A stretch of 19,290 bases of DNA, from NCBI GenBank assembly GCA_964392615.1, contig CAYMRB010000165.1, forward strand, positions 1-19,290, read 5' to 3'. Position 1 is the stretch's first letter. Each line of letters begins with the position of its first letter. The translations under genes and the position numbers were made by a program. Below the pieces are notes generated by a model. It had not been told where the DNA came from, ran no database searches, and saw nothing but the letters and a program-made list of their open reading frames with translations. The DNA comes from CAYMRB01 sp964392615 (GTDB lineage Bacteria; Planctomycetota; UBA8108). This document shows positions 6,275 to 14,601 of this stretch, piece after piece.

Positions 6275-8770
6275 TCAACCGAGGAGCGGAGGGCGAACGG
6301 TGTCGGCGCGAGTCGGAGGATCGACGGCGTGCACTGGAGGGAGGTTTTCGGCTGCCGACCTGTCAGCTGCTGGTCCGCGTTTCGCCCCCGGACGGAGGAT
6401 CTCGTCGTCGCTCTCGAAGGCTCCCGCCTGCGCCTGGACGGGCTCCAGCCCGCCGACGATGCCCACGAGGACCTGTACTATCTCGCCGAGCTCCTCGGAC
6501 TGCCTGGAGAGATCCATGCTGGCTACGGCAGATCTCTTGGCGTACGAGACATTCGATTGGGTGACCTTGTCCATCTGGGTCACCGCGTCGCTCACCTGTT
6601 CGATTCCCAGCGCTTGCTCCTGGCTCGCGCCGGACACTTCGGCGATTCGGTCCGAGCCCTTCTGTATGTCCTGCACGATCCTCTGGAAGATGCCGACGAC
6701 TTGCTCCGAGGTCCCCACTCCCGTCTCGGCCTTCTCTCTGGACTGGCTGATGAGCTCGCCCGATTCCTTCGCAGCCTCGGCACTTCGTTTCGCAAGGCTG
6801 CGGACTTCCTGAGCCACGACTGCGAAGCCCCTGCCGGCTTCTCCCGCCCGAGCAGCCTCTACCGCCGCATTCAGGGCCAGCAGATTCGTCTGAGAGGCGA
6901 TCTCGTCGATCATCTTCACGATCTCGGCCGTCTGGTTCGACGATTCCCGGATTCGTGCTATCGCCTCCGTCAGCTCGCCCATGGCCCCGAAACCCTTCTC
7001 GGCGGCCAAGCGCGTGTCTGCCGCCATCGAGTTCGCGTCCTCGGCGCTGGCGGCAGTCTGGCGCGTCATTGCGGCCATCTGTTCGAGGCTGCTCGAAACC
7101 TGGTCCAGCGAGCTGGCCTGGTCTCCAGCACCGGCGGCGATCTGCTTGCTCGTGTCTTCGACCTGTCGCGAGGTCGTCGTGACGCGCACGGCTCCACGGT
7201 TCAAGACGCGGATGACGTTGCTGATCGGATTGCCGATGCTGCGGGAGACGAGCACGCCGATGACGACGGCGAGTACGACAGCGCCGCAGCCGATGAACAG
7301 CTGGACGAGCTGCCAGCGGCTGACGATCGTCGAGCTTCTCAGAAACGTCGCGTCCGCTTTGGCCCGCAGGGCCTCGGCTTCGGCGGCAAGCTCGTCGTCA
7401 AGACGGCTCATGTTCGAGGCCAGCTGCTCGCGAGTGCGCGTGAGGTCGCTCTGTGATTCCAGCATCTCGCTCTTGGCGTCGAGCATGTGGTCGACGAGAC
7501 CGGTCAGTTGGGTCAACGCGGTCGAAACGCTTGTCGTGGTCTCGTCCTGGGAGAGCAGTGTGATCCCGTCTCTCGCGCTGCGCAGCAGAGTCTTGATGTC
7601 GCTTCTGGAGTACTCGATGAGAGCCGTGTCGGTCGCCAGGAGGGAGTCCTTGACGAGCGCGTCGAGCTCGTGGCAGTAGGAGCGCACGGACAAGGCCGTC
7701 TTGATGGTCGTGATGGCCCTGGTCGTCGTTTTCGACACATTGGCGACGTCCGTTTGAGTTCCCGAGGCGATGGAGCCCGCCTTGGCCTGGATTCGCCCGA
7801 GAGCGTTCTCGATGTCCATGGACGCGCTGAACTCCGCGGCATCGCTCTTCTCGACGGCCGCCTTGTTGATCGCGGCGACCGCTTCGTCGAGTGTCTTCTT
7901 CTGTCGCGAGAGGCTGGCGAGGCCCACGGCGTGCTCTACCTCTCCGGCGAGGATCTGGCGCTTGACCTCCAATATGTCCCGGATGAGCGGCGCTAGCCGC
8001 TTCAGGCCGTCGAAGACCTGCGCCATCGCCTTGTCTTCCTTCAGCCGGGCGAGGGCTTTGGTCGCATTCGCCAAGAGAGTCGCGATCTCGCCCTCGGCGT
8101 AGTCGACCACCGCTGTGTCCTGAGACAGCAGGGCGTCCTTGGCCAACGCGTTCAGCTCGTGCAGCGAGGAGCGCATCGAGAGTGCGGCCCTGATACTGCC
8201 GATCGACCTTTCGGAGGTCGCGAAAACCTCGCGAAACTTGTCGGCGACCTCCTGGCGGTACGAGGTCGCGTTCGTCCTGATTCCGTCGATGGCGTCCTCG
8301 ACGAACAGCGTCGCGCTGAAATCGGAGGCGTCGACCATCTCGACAGTCGTCTTGTCGATGATCTTCAGCAGTCCCGAGCACGACTTGCTCAGATCTGTCA
8401 TGCGTTCAGACGCCGCCATCTCGCGGCTGCGGTGAGCGATCAGGCTGCCGATCTCGGCGAGGACACCCCGCAGCAGCTCCGACTCCCCTTCGCTCGCCCC
8501 GCGCGGGGAGCGGTTCGCGAGTTCGGATTGGAGACTCTCGAGGCTGTCTCTTGACCGCGCGCCGACGATCGCATCGCATGTCGCGCGCAGAGACGACAGG
8601 AACACGCTGCCCCTGTTCTGGCGGTCGATCGTCGCGCTGATCTCGCGAGTCGTCATCTGCAGCTTTCCCTGCACGTGGCGCATACAGAGGACTCCCAGCG
8701 TCCCCGAGATGGCGGCAAGGAAGGCGCAGGAGAAGAAGCCGGCGAACAGCCTGGACTTGAGCTTGCTCAT
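6275..8770 (-). CDS. Methyl-accepting chemotaxis protein with duplicated ectodomain
   Basis: 831-residue transmembrane chemoreceptor signalling to CheA/CheW. ATG 8770 is chosen because the earlier in-frame ATG (8812) lies inside the upstream gene and the 8770 start gives a proper membrane anchor (about 7-28). The periplasmic part (29-487) is helical and contains an ungapped tandem repeat, residues 146-308 and 309-471. The second transmembrane segment is about 488-509. The HAMP region is abbreviated: a short SIGNPISNVIRVLNRG helix runs directly into the methylation helices, with no clear GDL or DEIG motif. The signalling tip IDEIASQTNLLALNAAVEAARAG begins at 621 and is followed by GRGFAVVAQEVRSLAKRSA (647-664), which is canonical. 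The C-terminal ~45 residues are a disordered tail with no NWETF-type CheR/CheB tether. It lies 16 bases after a solute-binding protein gene, suggesting that protein presents the ligand. No other che genes are in the window. Confidence 0.93.
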   Translation of the reverse strand: MSKLKSRLFAGFFSCAFLAAISGTLGVLCMRHVQGKLQMTTREISATIDRQNRGSVFLSSLRATCDAIVGARSRDSLESLQSELANRSPRGASEGESELLRGVLAEIGSLIAHRSREMAASERMTDLSKSCSGLLKIIDKTTVEMVDASDFSATLFVEDAIDGIRTNATSYRQEVADKFREVFATSERSIGSIRAALSMRSSLHELNALAKDALLSQDTAVVDYAEGEIATLLANATKALARLKEDKAMAQVFDGLKRLAPLIRDILEVKRQILAGEVEHAVGLASLSRQKKTLDEAVAAINKAAVEKSDAAEFSASMDIENALGRIQAKAGSIASGTQTDVANVSKTTTRAITTIKTALSVRSYCHELDALVKDSLLATDTALIEYSRSDIKTLLRSARDGITLLSQDETTTSVSTALTQLTGLVDHMLDAKSEMLESQSDLTRTREQLASNMSRLDDELAAEAEALRAKADATFLRSSTIVSRWQLVQLFIGCGAVVLAVVIGVLVSRSIGNPISNVIRVLNRGAVRVTTTSRQVEDTSKQIAAGAGDQASSLDQVSSSLEQMAAMTRQTAASAEDANSMAADTRLAAEKGFGAMGELTEAIARIRESSNQTAEIVKMIDEIASQTNLLALNAAVEAARAGEAGRGFAVVAQEVRSLAKRSAEAAKESGELISQSREKAETGVGTSEQVVGIFQRIVQDIQKGSDRIAEVSGASQEQALGIEQVSDAVTQMDKVTQSNVSYAKRSAVASMDLSRQSEELGEIVQVLVGIVGGLEPVQAQAGAFESDDEILRPGAKRGPAADRSAAENLPPVHAVDPPTRADTVRPPLLG
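7358..8335 (-). repeat. Two tandem 489-bp coding repeats in the chemoreceptor ectodomain
   Basis: Copy A is 7847-8335 (residues 146-308), copy B 7358-7846 (residues 309-471). They align without gaps: VDASDFSATLFVEDAIDGI with SDAAEFSASMDIENALGRI, AALSMRSSLHELNALAKDALL with TALSVRSYCHELDALVKDSLL, and ILEVKRQIL with MLDAKSEML. The nucleotide anchor GTCCTT occurs at 8135-8140 and 7646-7651, exactly 489 bases apart. Divergence is considerable, so the duplication is old. Confidence 0.85.
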
Positions 8771-8786
8771 GGCGAATCGGCAGCTG

Positions 8787-9938
8787 TCAATCTGCCAGTG
8801 GCCGGATCTCACCTCCGCGAATGACGGTCAGGAACACCTCGTCCATTCCCTGGTGGTCCTCCGGACCGAAGTGAAGCTCGACACCACCGAGGTCGAAGGC
8901 ACCCGTGGTGTTGACGGCGTCGATGAACCCCGAGCGGGTTGGCGTGGCGCCGGCCTTCTCGACGGTAGCGCAGAACAACTTGGCGGCCAGGTACCCCTCG
9001 AGAGACACGAACCCCGGCTTGGCGCCCGGCTGATATTTCTTCAGGGCAGCCGTGTACTCATCGACGACGGGCACCCGTCTGTCGAGAGGGAAGTTGACGA
9101 CCTGGGAGATGATGCAGCCCTCGCCGTCACGACCGAGCTCGGTACGCAGGGCCTCGGTTCCCACGAAGGAGATGTTGCAGTAGATGGCGTCCTGCATGCC
9201 GTGTTTCTTGCCGAGCTTGATGAACTCGGCGCACGGCTTGTACGCTCCGACCATGATCACGGCTTGCGGCTGCGCGCGGCGAATCCGAAGCAGAGCGCCT
9301 TTGACTGCAATCGTGTTGCGCTCGTACGTTGCCGTGCAGGCGAGCTTCAGCCCGCGCTTGGTGAGCGCGATTTCGATGCCGCTCAAGCCCGCCTGGCCGT
9401 AGGAATCGTTCTGATACAGGCACGCGATCTTGTCGACGCCCTTCTTGTCGATCAAGTACTGGGCCAGCTTCTCCATCTCCTGGTAGTAGCTACCCCGGAC
9501 GTTGACGACGTACCTCTTGAACGGGTTGCGGAGGAATTCCGCGCCGGTGAAGGGCGCGAAGAACGGCACCTCAGCCTTCTCCGCGATCGGGACCACAGCC
9601 TTGGAGGTCGGCGTACCGACCTCGCCGATGAGGAGAAAGACCTTCTTTTCCTCAATCAGCCGGCGCGTATTGGTGATGGCTCTGTCCGGCTCGTATCCGT
9701 CGTCCATGCTGACGAGGCGGATCTTCCGGCCGTTGACGCCACCGCCGGCATTGACCTTGGAGAAGCACGCCTGAAGGCCGGCGCGCATCCCTTCGCCGAG
9801 TGCCTTCGCCGGCCCGGTAAGAGCGCAGGACTGGCCGACGAGGATCTCGTCGTTCGTCACTCCGTCCTCGGCCGACGCGCTCGCAAACGTCAAGATAGCC
9901 ACGAAGATCGACACGACGACGGTAAGAGACCCTTCCAT
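8787..9938 (-). CDS. ABC-type branched-chain amino acid-like solute-binding protein
   Basis: 383-residue periplasmic binding protein of the LivJ/Peripla_BP_6 type. Signal peptide 1-23 (LTVVVSIFVAILTFASASA, cleaved before EDG). The mature N-terminus ILVGQSCALTGPAKALGEGM and the segment GRKIRLVSMDDGYEPDRAI are typical of this family, as are LIGEVGTPTSKAVVPIAE and ALYQNDSYG-like CLYQNDSYG in the hinge region. A very strong Shine-Dalgarno, AGGAGGTGA (9950-9942), precedes the ATG. The ligand cannot be read from sequence; members bind amino acids, amides, urea or aromatic acids. No livH, livM, livG or livF genes accompany it. Instead a chemoreceptor follows after 16 bases, so it may be an orphan transport component or a dedicated ligand presenter for that receptor. 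Confidence 0.92.
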   Translation of the reverse strand: MEGSLTVVVSIFVAILTFASASAEDGVTNDEILVGQSCALTGPAKALGEGMRAGLQACFSKVNAGGGVNGRKIRLVSMDDGYEPDRAITNTRRLIEEKKVFLLIGEVGTPTSKAVVPIAEKAEVPFFAPFTGAEFLRNPFKRYVVNVRGSYYQEMEKLAQYLIDKKGVDKIACLYQNDSYGQAGLSGIEIALTKRGLKLACTATYERNTIAVKGALLRIRRAQPQAVIMVGAYKPCAEFIKLGKKHGMQDAIYCNISFVGTEALRTELGRDGEGCIISQVVNFPLDRRVPVVDEYTAALKKYQPGAKPGFVSLEGYLAAKLFCATVEKAGATPTRSGFIDAVNTTGAFDLGGVELHFGPEDHQGMDEVFLTVIRGGEIRPLAD

Positions 9939-10153
9939 CGTTCACCTCCTCGCGCGGTACCGCCGGGACGAGTGCCCACCAGCGGTCCGTCCGGTCATAG
10001 GAAACCGAGTCCTTGCCGGCAGCTGCCGCCCCCGCGGCGACTGTCAGGCCCTGCTGGCCTATCGACGTTGTCGGGCCCGAACCTTGAGAACAGTTCGAGA
10101 AGGCTGCGATCCAGGAGCCTGTACCGAGGCAGGAATGGGAACTCGCGCTCGCG

Positions 10154-11803
10154 TCAGGAGCAGGGCGTGAACTGCGTGCAGCCCAACCTCTCATCCTCGC
10201 CCGGCTCGTCACCGCACTCCATGAACGGCTCGCCGGGTGGGGTGCCGCCGTTGAACAGATACTGCAGGAGCGAGATGCCGTCGGTGATGTCGATGTTGAA
10301 GTCGCCGCTGGCGTCAGCCGCGGCGAGGCAGTTCGGTGCCGCCGTGCCCGCGAACAGGTACGTGAAAATGCGGATCGCGTCCGACAGCCCGGTACGACCG
10401 TCTTGGTTGACGTCGCCGCGCCGGTAGGGGTTGTGCAGCAACGGCGTGGGCGGGATCTCGTACAGCGCCGTCACCCCGGCGTCGGTCGTCGTGTCACCGT
10501 CGACGAAGATTTCCGTGATCCGCTCCGTGTAGTACTCCGGCCAGCTCAACGCGACGGTGTACGTCCCCGGAGGGAGGTCGTTGAAACGGAAGGCGCCGTT
10601 GCCGTCCGTCGTCGCGGACCAGCCGGTCGGATCGAGCTGAGCGCGTACGAATCGGAGCGGCTCGCCGGTGACCGCGTCGACGACGCGGCCTTGCAGATGG
10701 CCCGTCGCGAAGTAGATCGATCCGTGGACGAGGCGCGGCACGATGCTGGCCCCGTCGACGATGAACGCATTGTTGACCGAGCCGCCGAGGTCGAGGTTCT
10801 CCAGGAGGAGGGGGATGACCTTGACCGTGCCGCAGTCGATCCCGCTGCGTGCCCGCACGCGGAATCGCAGCAGGGAATGGCCTTCATCGGGCTGATCGGC
10901 GGCCGGCAGGATCTGGTCCTCGAAGAACGGCTCGACGTAGTCGAAGATGACTCCGGTCCGCGAGCGCCCGCCGAGCGGGCCCCGGTCCGTCAGCGTCTCG
11001 GTGATGAAGAACTCGATGCGTCCGGCGTTGCCCAGTTGTCGTCCGACGTCGGTCCCGTCGTACGTGACAGCGATGACCTCGGCGAGGTCGGTGTCGTACG
11101 ACACGCCGACCTGGAATCCCTGGAGATCGCCGCTGTGCTTGCCGCGGCAAGTGAGCGTCACGCCCGGCGTCGCGCCGCAGATCGCCCGCGCGCTCTCCAG
11201 CGACAGGACGTCGCCGCTGTGGACCCGGAGCGCTCCGTCGATCATCGTCGGAGTGATCCCCTGCTGGCCGCTGACGAAGCGATTGAAGCTCGCCGGGCTG
11301 CCGATGCCGTCGATCAGGCGAATCGGGTACTCGCCGCCGACCGCATTGCCGCGGACGCGGAAGGTCAGGCGCGCGAGGATGCGCGGCGCCGCGCCTTCGG
11401 GGAGCGGGTCGAGGCTCTTGTCGGCGACGCTCGAGTTGAACTCGAACACGACGGCCAGCGTCGCGACGCCGAGACTGTTGTCGACGTCGGGCTGCACCCA
11501 ATCGGGCTCGAGACCGATCACGTCGGTGCCGATCACCCCGAATTCGGTCAGCGCCAGTGCCTCCGACGGGAACGTGAGCGCGAGGCTGAAGGCGTGGATC
11601 GGCTCGTCGTTCGATGCCGTGATGATCACGTGGAGGTCCGAGTCGTTTGGTGCGCCCTCGGTGTAGCCGACCCGCAGGACGTTGTCGGCTCGCACCGGCG
11701 TGGCCACGGCGACGGCGAGAAGCAGGAGCGCGCCGAGTCGGACGACTTGGAGGCGGTCACTCATGGTTCGCAAGTTCTCAGAGGTGGCGATCGAGTTCTG
11801 CAT
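10154..11803 (-). CDS. Secreted protein with cohesin-like domains, carboxypeptidase-regulatory-like domain and C-terminal dockerin
   Basis: 549 residues from ATG 11803, chosen for its GAGGAGG ribosome site; ATG 11827 and 11764 are in-frame alternatives. The signal segment is about 14-39 (RLGALLLLAVAVATPVRA). Two beta-sandwich regions follow (about 40-195 and 200-365): each has the cohesin-like pattern of a strand-rich 'F..ALTFP/VGVSYDTDL' core and a late 'LTFRVRG/LRFRVRA' strand. A carboxypeptidase-regulatory-like domain (about 369-447) is marked by LQGRVVDAVTGEPL and GAFRFNDLPPGTYTVAL. A dockerin-like pair (about 461-522) reads GDVNQDGRTGLSDAIRIFTY and then NIDITDGISLLQYLFNGG, followed by a cysteine-rich tail. 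The role is unknown; a surface or extracellular assembly protein is inferred. It lies 11 bases downstream of the frameshifted dockerin gene and probably shares its transcript. Confidence 0.82.
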   Translation of the reverse strand: MQNSIATSENLRTMSDRLQVVRLGALLLLAVAVATPVRADNVLRVGYTEGAPNDSDLHVIITASNDEPIHAFSLALTFPSEALALTEFGVIGTDVIGLEPDWVQPDVDNSLGVATLAVVFEFNSSVADKSLDPLPEGAAPRILARLTFRVRGNAVGGEYPIRLIDGIGSPASFNRFVSGQQGITPTMIDGALRVHSGDVLSLESARAICGATPGVTLTCRGKHSGDLQGFQVGVSYDTDLAEVIAVTYDGTDVGRQLGNAGRIEFFITETLTDRGPLGGRSRTGVIFDYVEPFFEDQILPAADQPDEGHSLLRFRVRARSGIDCGTVKVIPLLLENLDLGGSVNNAFIVDGASIVPRLVHGSIYFATGHLQGRVVDAVTGEPLRFVRAQLDPTGWSATTDGNGAFRFNDLPPGTYTVALSWPEYYTERITEIFVDGDTTTDAGVTALYEIPPTPLLHNPYRRGDVNQDGRTGLSDAIRIFTYLFAGTAAPNCLAAADASGDFNIDITDGISLLQYLFNGGTPPGEPFMECGDEPGEDERLGCTQFTPCS

Positions 11804-11814
11804 GGCTCCTCCTC

Positions 11815-14030
11815 TCACTCGTTGCACGCGAGGTTGTCGCGGAATGTGGGGTCCTTGCCGGGATCCGGGAACGGAGCCGGCGGCGGCAGGCTGTCCGCGA
11901 TGAACAGCGCGAAGAGGAGGTACAACGGATCGACGATATCGAGCTGACCGCTATCGTCCGCATCCGACGCGTCCGCGCACACGGGCGGCGGCGCATCTTG
12001 GAACAGGTAGGCAGCGATCCCCACCGCATCGGAGAGTGTCACCTCGCCGTCGCGGTCGTGGTCGCCGCGCACGAACTCCGCCTCGTTCGGCGAAATCAGC
12101 GTGCGATACAGAATGCCATGGGTTCGGTTGCACACGAGGAGGGTGTTGCCCGAGATCGCGACGCCGCCGATGTGTCCCGGATCGTCGTACCCCGGCCCCA
12201 GGCTTTCGAGACTGAACTCGAAGCGCTCGGGGGGCGGCGGGCAGTCGCCACCGGTGAAGAGCTCACGGACCTGGCCATCCCCGAACGTCGTGAGAACGTC
12301 TCTTGCAGCGGGTCGTAGTCGATGCCGCCGCCCAGGGGCACGGGAATGAAGATCTCCGGCGGCAAGCAGGTCGTGACCAGCGCGCCATTCGGGTCGAACG
12401 CATGGATTCGGCGCGACGTGCCCTCGACGACGATGAGCCGCTGATCGGCCTGTCGCTTGCCCGGGATGAACGTCATTCCGAGCACGACGGGCGACTCGAC
12501 CTCGGGCGGGAAACGCAGGCTGATCGTCGTCCCGACCGACGGGTCCGCCAGGCTCGCGAGGCGAATCCGATTGTCGACCGAGTTGGAGATCGCGACGTAG
12601 TCCGTCAACTCGACCAGGTTGCCCGGAGGGATCGGGATGCCGACGAGAATGCGCGGTACATATGCGATGCCGCCCGGATGCGCCCACGGACTGACGATAT
12701 CGCCGGCGTCCGATGGCGTGAGGTCCGGACCGAGGCGCACGATCGCGGGCGTCACGTCGTCGGTCACCAGGAGGTCGCCATCGGGAAGCGTGGTGACGTC
12801 GAAGCAGTGGCGGCCCGGAAGGGCGCTCCAATCGATGATTCCGCCGGGGCCGACGGAAGCGGCGCACGGGCTGCTCTCCGGACTGCGCATGGCGCCGATG
12901 ACCTCGGAGGCGCGCAGCGTGTAGGTCGTCGTTCCATCGTTCGGGGTCTGATCGAGATAGCGCGTCGCGCCTCCCGCGACGACCGCGAACGGCACACCGT
13001 TGCGGAGGATCTGGATATCGCCCCCGTAGGCGTCGTCCTCCCCGGAGCCGTTGTTCTGCCACGTGATGTCGACCTGGTTCGACAAGGTCAGTCGACAGTC
13101 GACTTCCGACGGCGGCACGATCGTGGGGATGACCTGCTCGAGCTGGTACAGCGTGGCCTCGTCGGCGATCACGGCGAACAGGCGCAGCGCACCCGTCGAG
13201 AACGACTCGATGCCGCCGATGGCGCTCGTCTCGACCTGACCGAGCGGCACGTCGAGGCCCGTGCGGTCGGCGATCAGCTCCTCTCCGACGAGCTCGCCCT
13301 CGGTCGTCAGCTGGAGAATCCTCGTCGGCCCCGAGCTGCGAATGTCGCCGTACGTGACGTACAGCATGAAGTCCTGGGTGTCGAACGCGATGCCGCGTCC
13401 GTGGATGACGTCCTCGGCCGTCTCGACTCCGACGAGCCGGAACGACGTCTCGATGACGCCGCCGGGCGCGATCGCGAGGACCTTGTTGTTGACCACGTCG
13501 CGAGTCCAGAACCGGCGACCCAGCGGGTCCCATGCCAGGCCTTGGAGGTTGGCGTCGTCGTCGATGAGCGAGATCGCGAAGCGGGCACCGTCGATCGGTG
13601 CGCCCTCGCGGTCCACGGCGTCGACCACGTACTCCTGCTCATCGCGCCCACCGATACTCGAGAGGACGTAGAGGAAACCGCCGAGTCCCTCGCTGAGGCC
13701 GCGGTTGAGCGTGATCGCGGGGAAGGTCCCGAGAGGATGCGGATTCGGCACGCTGCCGAGAAGCTCGAGGCCGTCCTGGCTGACGTGCACCAACCGGTGG
13801 CTCTCCTCGGAGAGACCGTTGGAGCCGAGTAGCCAGAAGCTGCCGTCGGTGGAGTCGCTCGTCAAGTCGACGTAGCTTTGGCCCGTATCGGCAAGCAACG
13901 TCGAAATGCTGACGATATCACCGTTTCCGGCGTCGGCCGTTGTCGACGCGAGGAGCACCAAGGTCCCCACGATCGAGACAAGGGCCTTCCAGCGCTTGCC
14001 CGTCCGTCTCGTGCTGGATCTGTCGAGCAT
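11815..14030 (-). pseudogene. Secreted beta-propeller/FN3-like/dockerin protein interrupted by a one-base frameshift
   Basis: Two overlapping frames form one protein of about 738 residues: 14030 to 12297 (578 residues) and 12297 to 11815 (160 residues). The start at 14030 gives a signal peptide (KALVSIVGTLVLLASTTADA, cleaved near residue 34); the frame stays open to 14249 but that extension is arginine- and serine-rich and not protein-like. Domains are beta-propeller-like repeats (about 40-300, for example GLAWDPLGRRFW and GIAFDTQDFMLYVTYG), an FN3-like domain (about 308-392), more propeller blades (about 395-625), then a dockerin pair (GDHDRDGEVTLSDAVGIAAY and DIVDPLYLLFALFIA). At 12297-12299 the sense passes from ...DPLQET into VLTTFGDGQV..., as if one G were missing. 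Without correction the first frame continues 67 residues of nonsense. It is either a real inactivating mutation or a sequencing error; no slippery heptamer is present. Confidence 0.75.
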
Positions 14031-14376
14031 GGCTCTGTTCTCAATGAATGCGGCGGTCGCCGTGCGGCGCGAGGTTCCCGGACTCCGCGGCCGAGAGTTG
14101 CTGGCCGTGCGGGAGTCGGGCGACGAAGCCGGTCTGCCCCGATCGTCTTCCTCGGTCGATAGTCTGTCGCAGCGCCATCCTACCACATGATCCGCTCGAC
14201 GGATCCGCTGTGAGTTCCGGCTGCACCGTGCGCACTCGGGGCGCGTCACGGCCTGGCGCGCGAGTCTTCTGGCACCCCCCGCCTTGCGCGCTCACCCTTC
14301 AGACGGCGCGGGACGGTGCTCGATCGCGCAACTCTCGACCTGAGAGGACTTTCGTTCTACAGACCGGCGAAGCGCC

Positions 14377-14382
14377 ATTATA
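14377..14382 (-). promoter_or_regulatory. Perfect TATAAT box, minus strand
   Basis: The minus strand reads GGCTATAATGGC here, the only consensus -10 hexamer I noticed in this gap. It points toward the propeller/dockerin gene, whose start is about 345 bases downstream, implying a long leader if used. The expected -35 window (about 14399-14406) gives only TGGACC or ATGGAC, a poor match. Confidence 0.3.
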
Positions 14383-14530
14383 GCCACTCCGCCCGTTCGG
14401 TCCATCGCCAAAGCCCCCCGGCGGGCCGCGTGGCGCTCGCGTCGACGGGGCCTGCCCCCGGCCTCACCCAGCCGCATCGCAAACCTTTGTCGCGCAGAGC
14501 GTTGCGTCTGCAGCGAGGAGCGTTTCTCGC

Positions 14531-14558
14531 TTGCAACCACCGGGCCGGAAGATATCCT
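14531..14558 (+). promoter_or_regulatory. Candidate sigma70-type promoter for alanine dehydrogenase
   Basis: TTGCAA (14531-14536) and TATCCT (14553-14558) are separated by 16 bases, giving a predicted transcription start near 14565 and a leader of about 37 bases that contains AGAGGA (14587-14592), the ribosome site of ald. The arrangement is coherent, but Planctomycetota promoters are poorly characterised. Confidence 0.45.
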
Positions 14559-14601
14559 ATGCCGGTCGTGAACGGAGCTGGGACTCAGAGGAACACGACC
14601 G

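Larger units (their letters stand above)
14031..14601. other. 571-bp divergent intergenic region
   Basis: Lies between the propeller/dockerin gene (minus) and alanine dehydrogenase (plus). It holds a good plus-strand promoter candidate (14531-14558), a perfect minus-strand TATAAT at 14377-14382, and an inverted repeat GATCCG-CTCGA-CGGATC at 14189-14205. Short frames crossing it have arginine/serine-rich, non-protein-like translations. No gene is supported. Confidence 0.55.

Noticed and set aside
8771..8812. Chemoreceptor start at ATG 8812
   Set aside because: It would overlap the binding-protein 3' end and put a polar 14-residue extension before the membrane anchor; ATG 8770 fits better.
8709..10427. 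572-codon plus-strand open frame opposite the binding protein and chemoreceptor start
   Set aside because: Antisense shadow of GC-rich genes: it has no domain, and the opposite strand carries a recognisable family, a signal peptide and a strong ribosome site.
12285..12310. Programmed -1 ribosomal frameshifting in the propeller/dockerin gene
   Set aside because: The direction (-1) fits, but no X-XXY-YYZ slippery heptamer is present at CAAGAGACGTTCTC, so mutation or sequence error is more likely.
10403..13832. Long plus-strand open frames (10403-11947 and 12303-13832) opposite the dockerin genes
   Set aside because: Composition rich in Arg, Asp and Val with no domain; they mirror the codon pattern of the minus-strand proteins, which have signal peptides and dockerins.
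10154..14030. A cellulosome locus
   Set aside because: Dockerin-like repeats of this style are widespread in Planctomycetota without cellulosomes, and no cellulase or classical scaffoldin is present.
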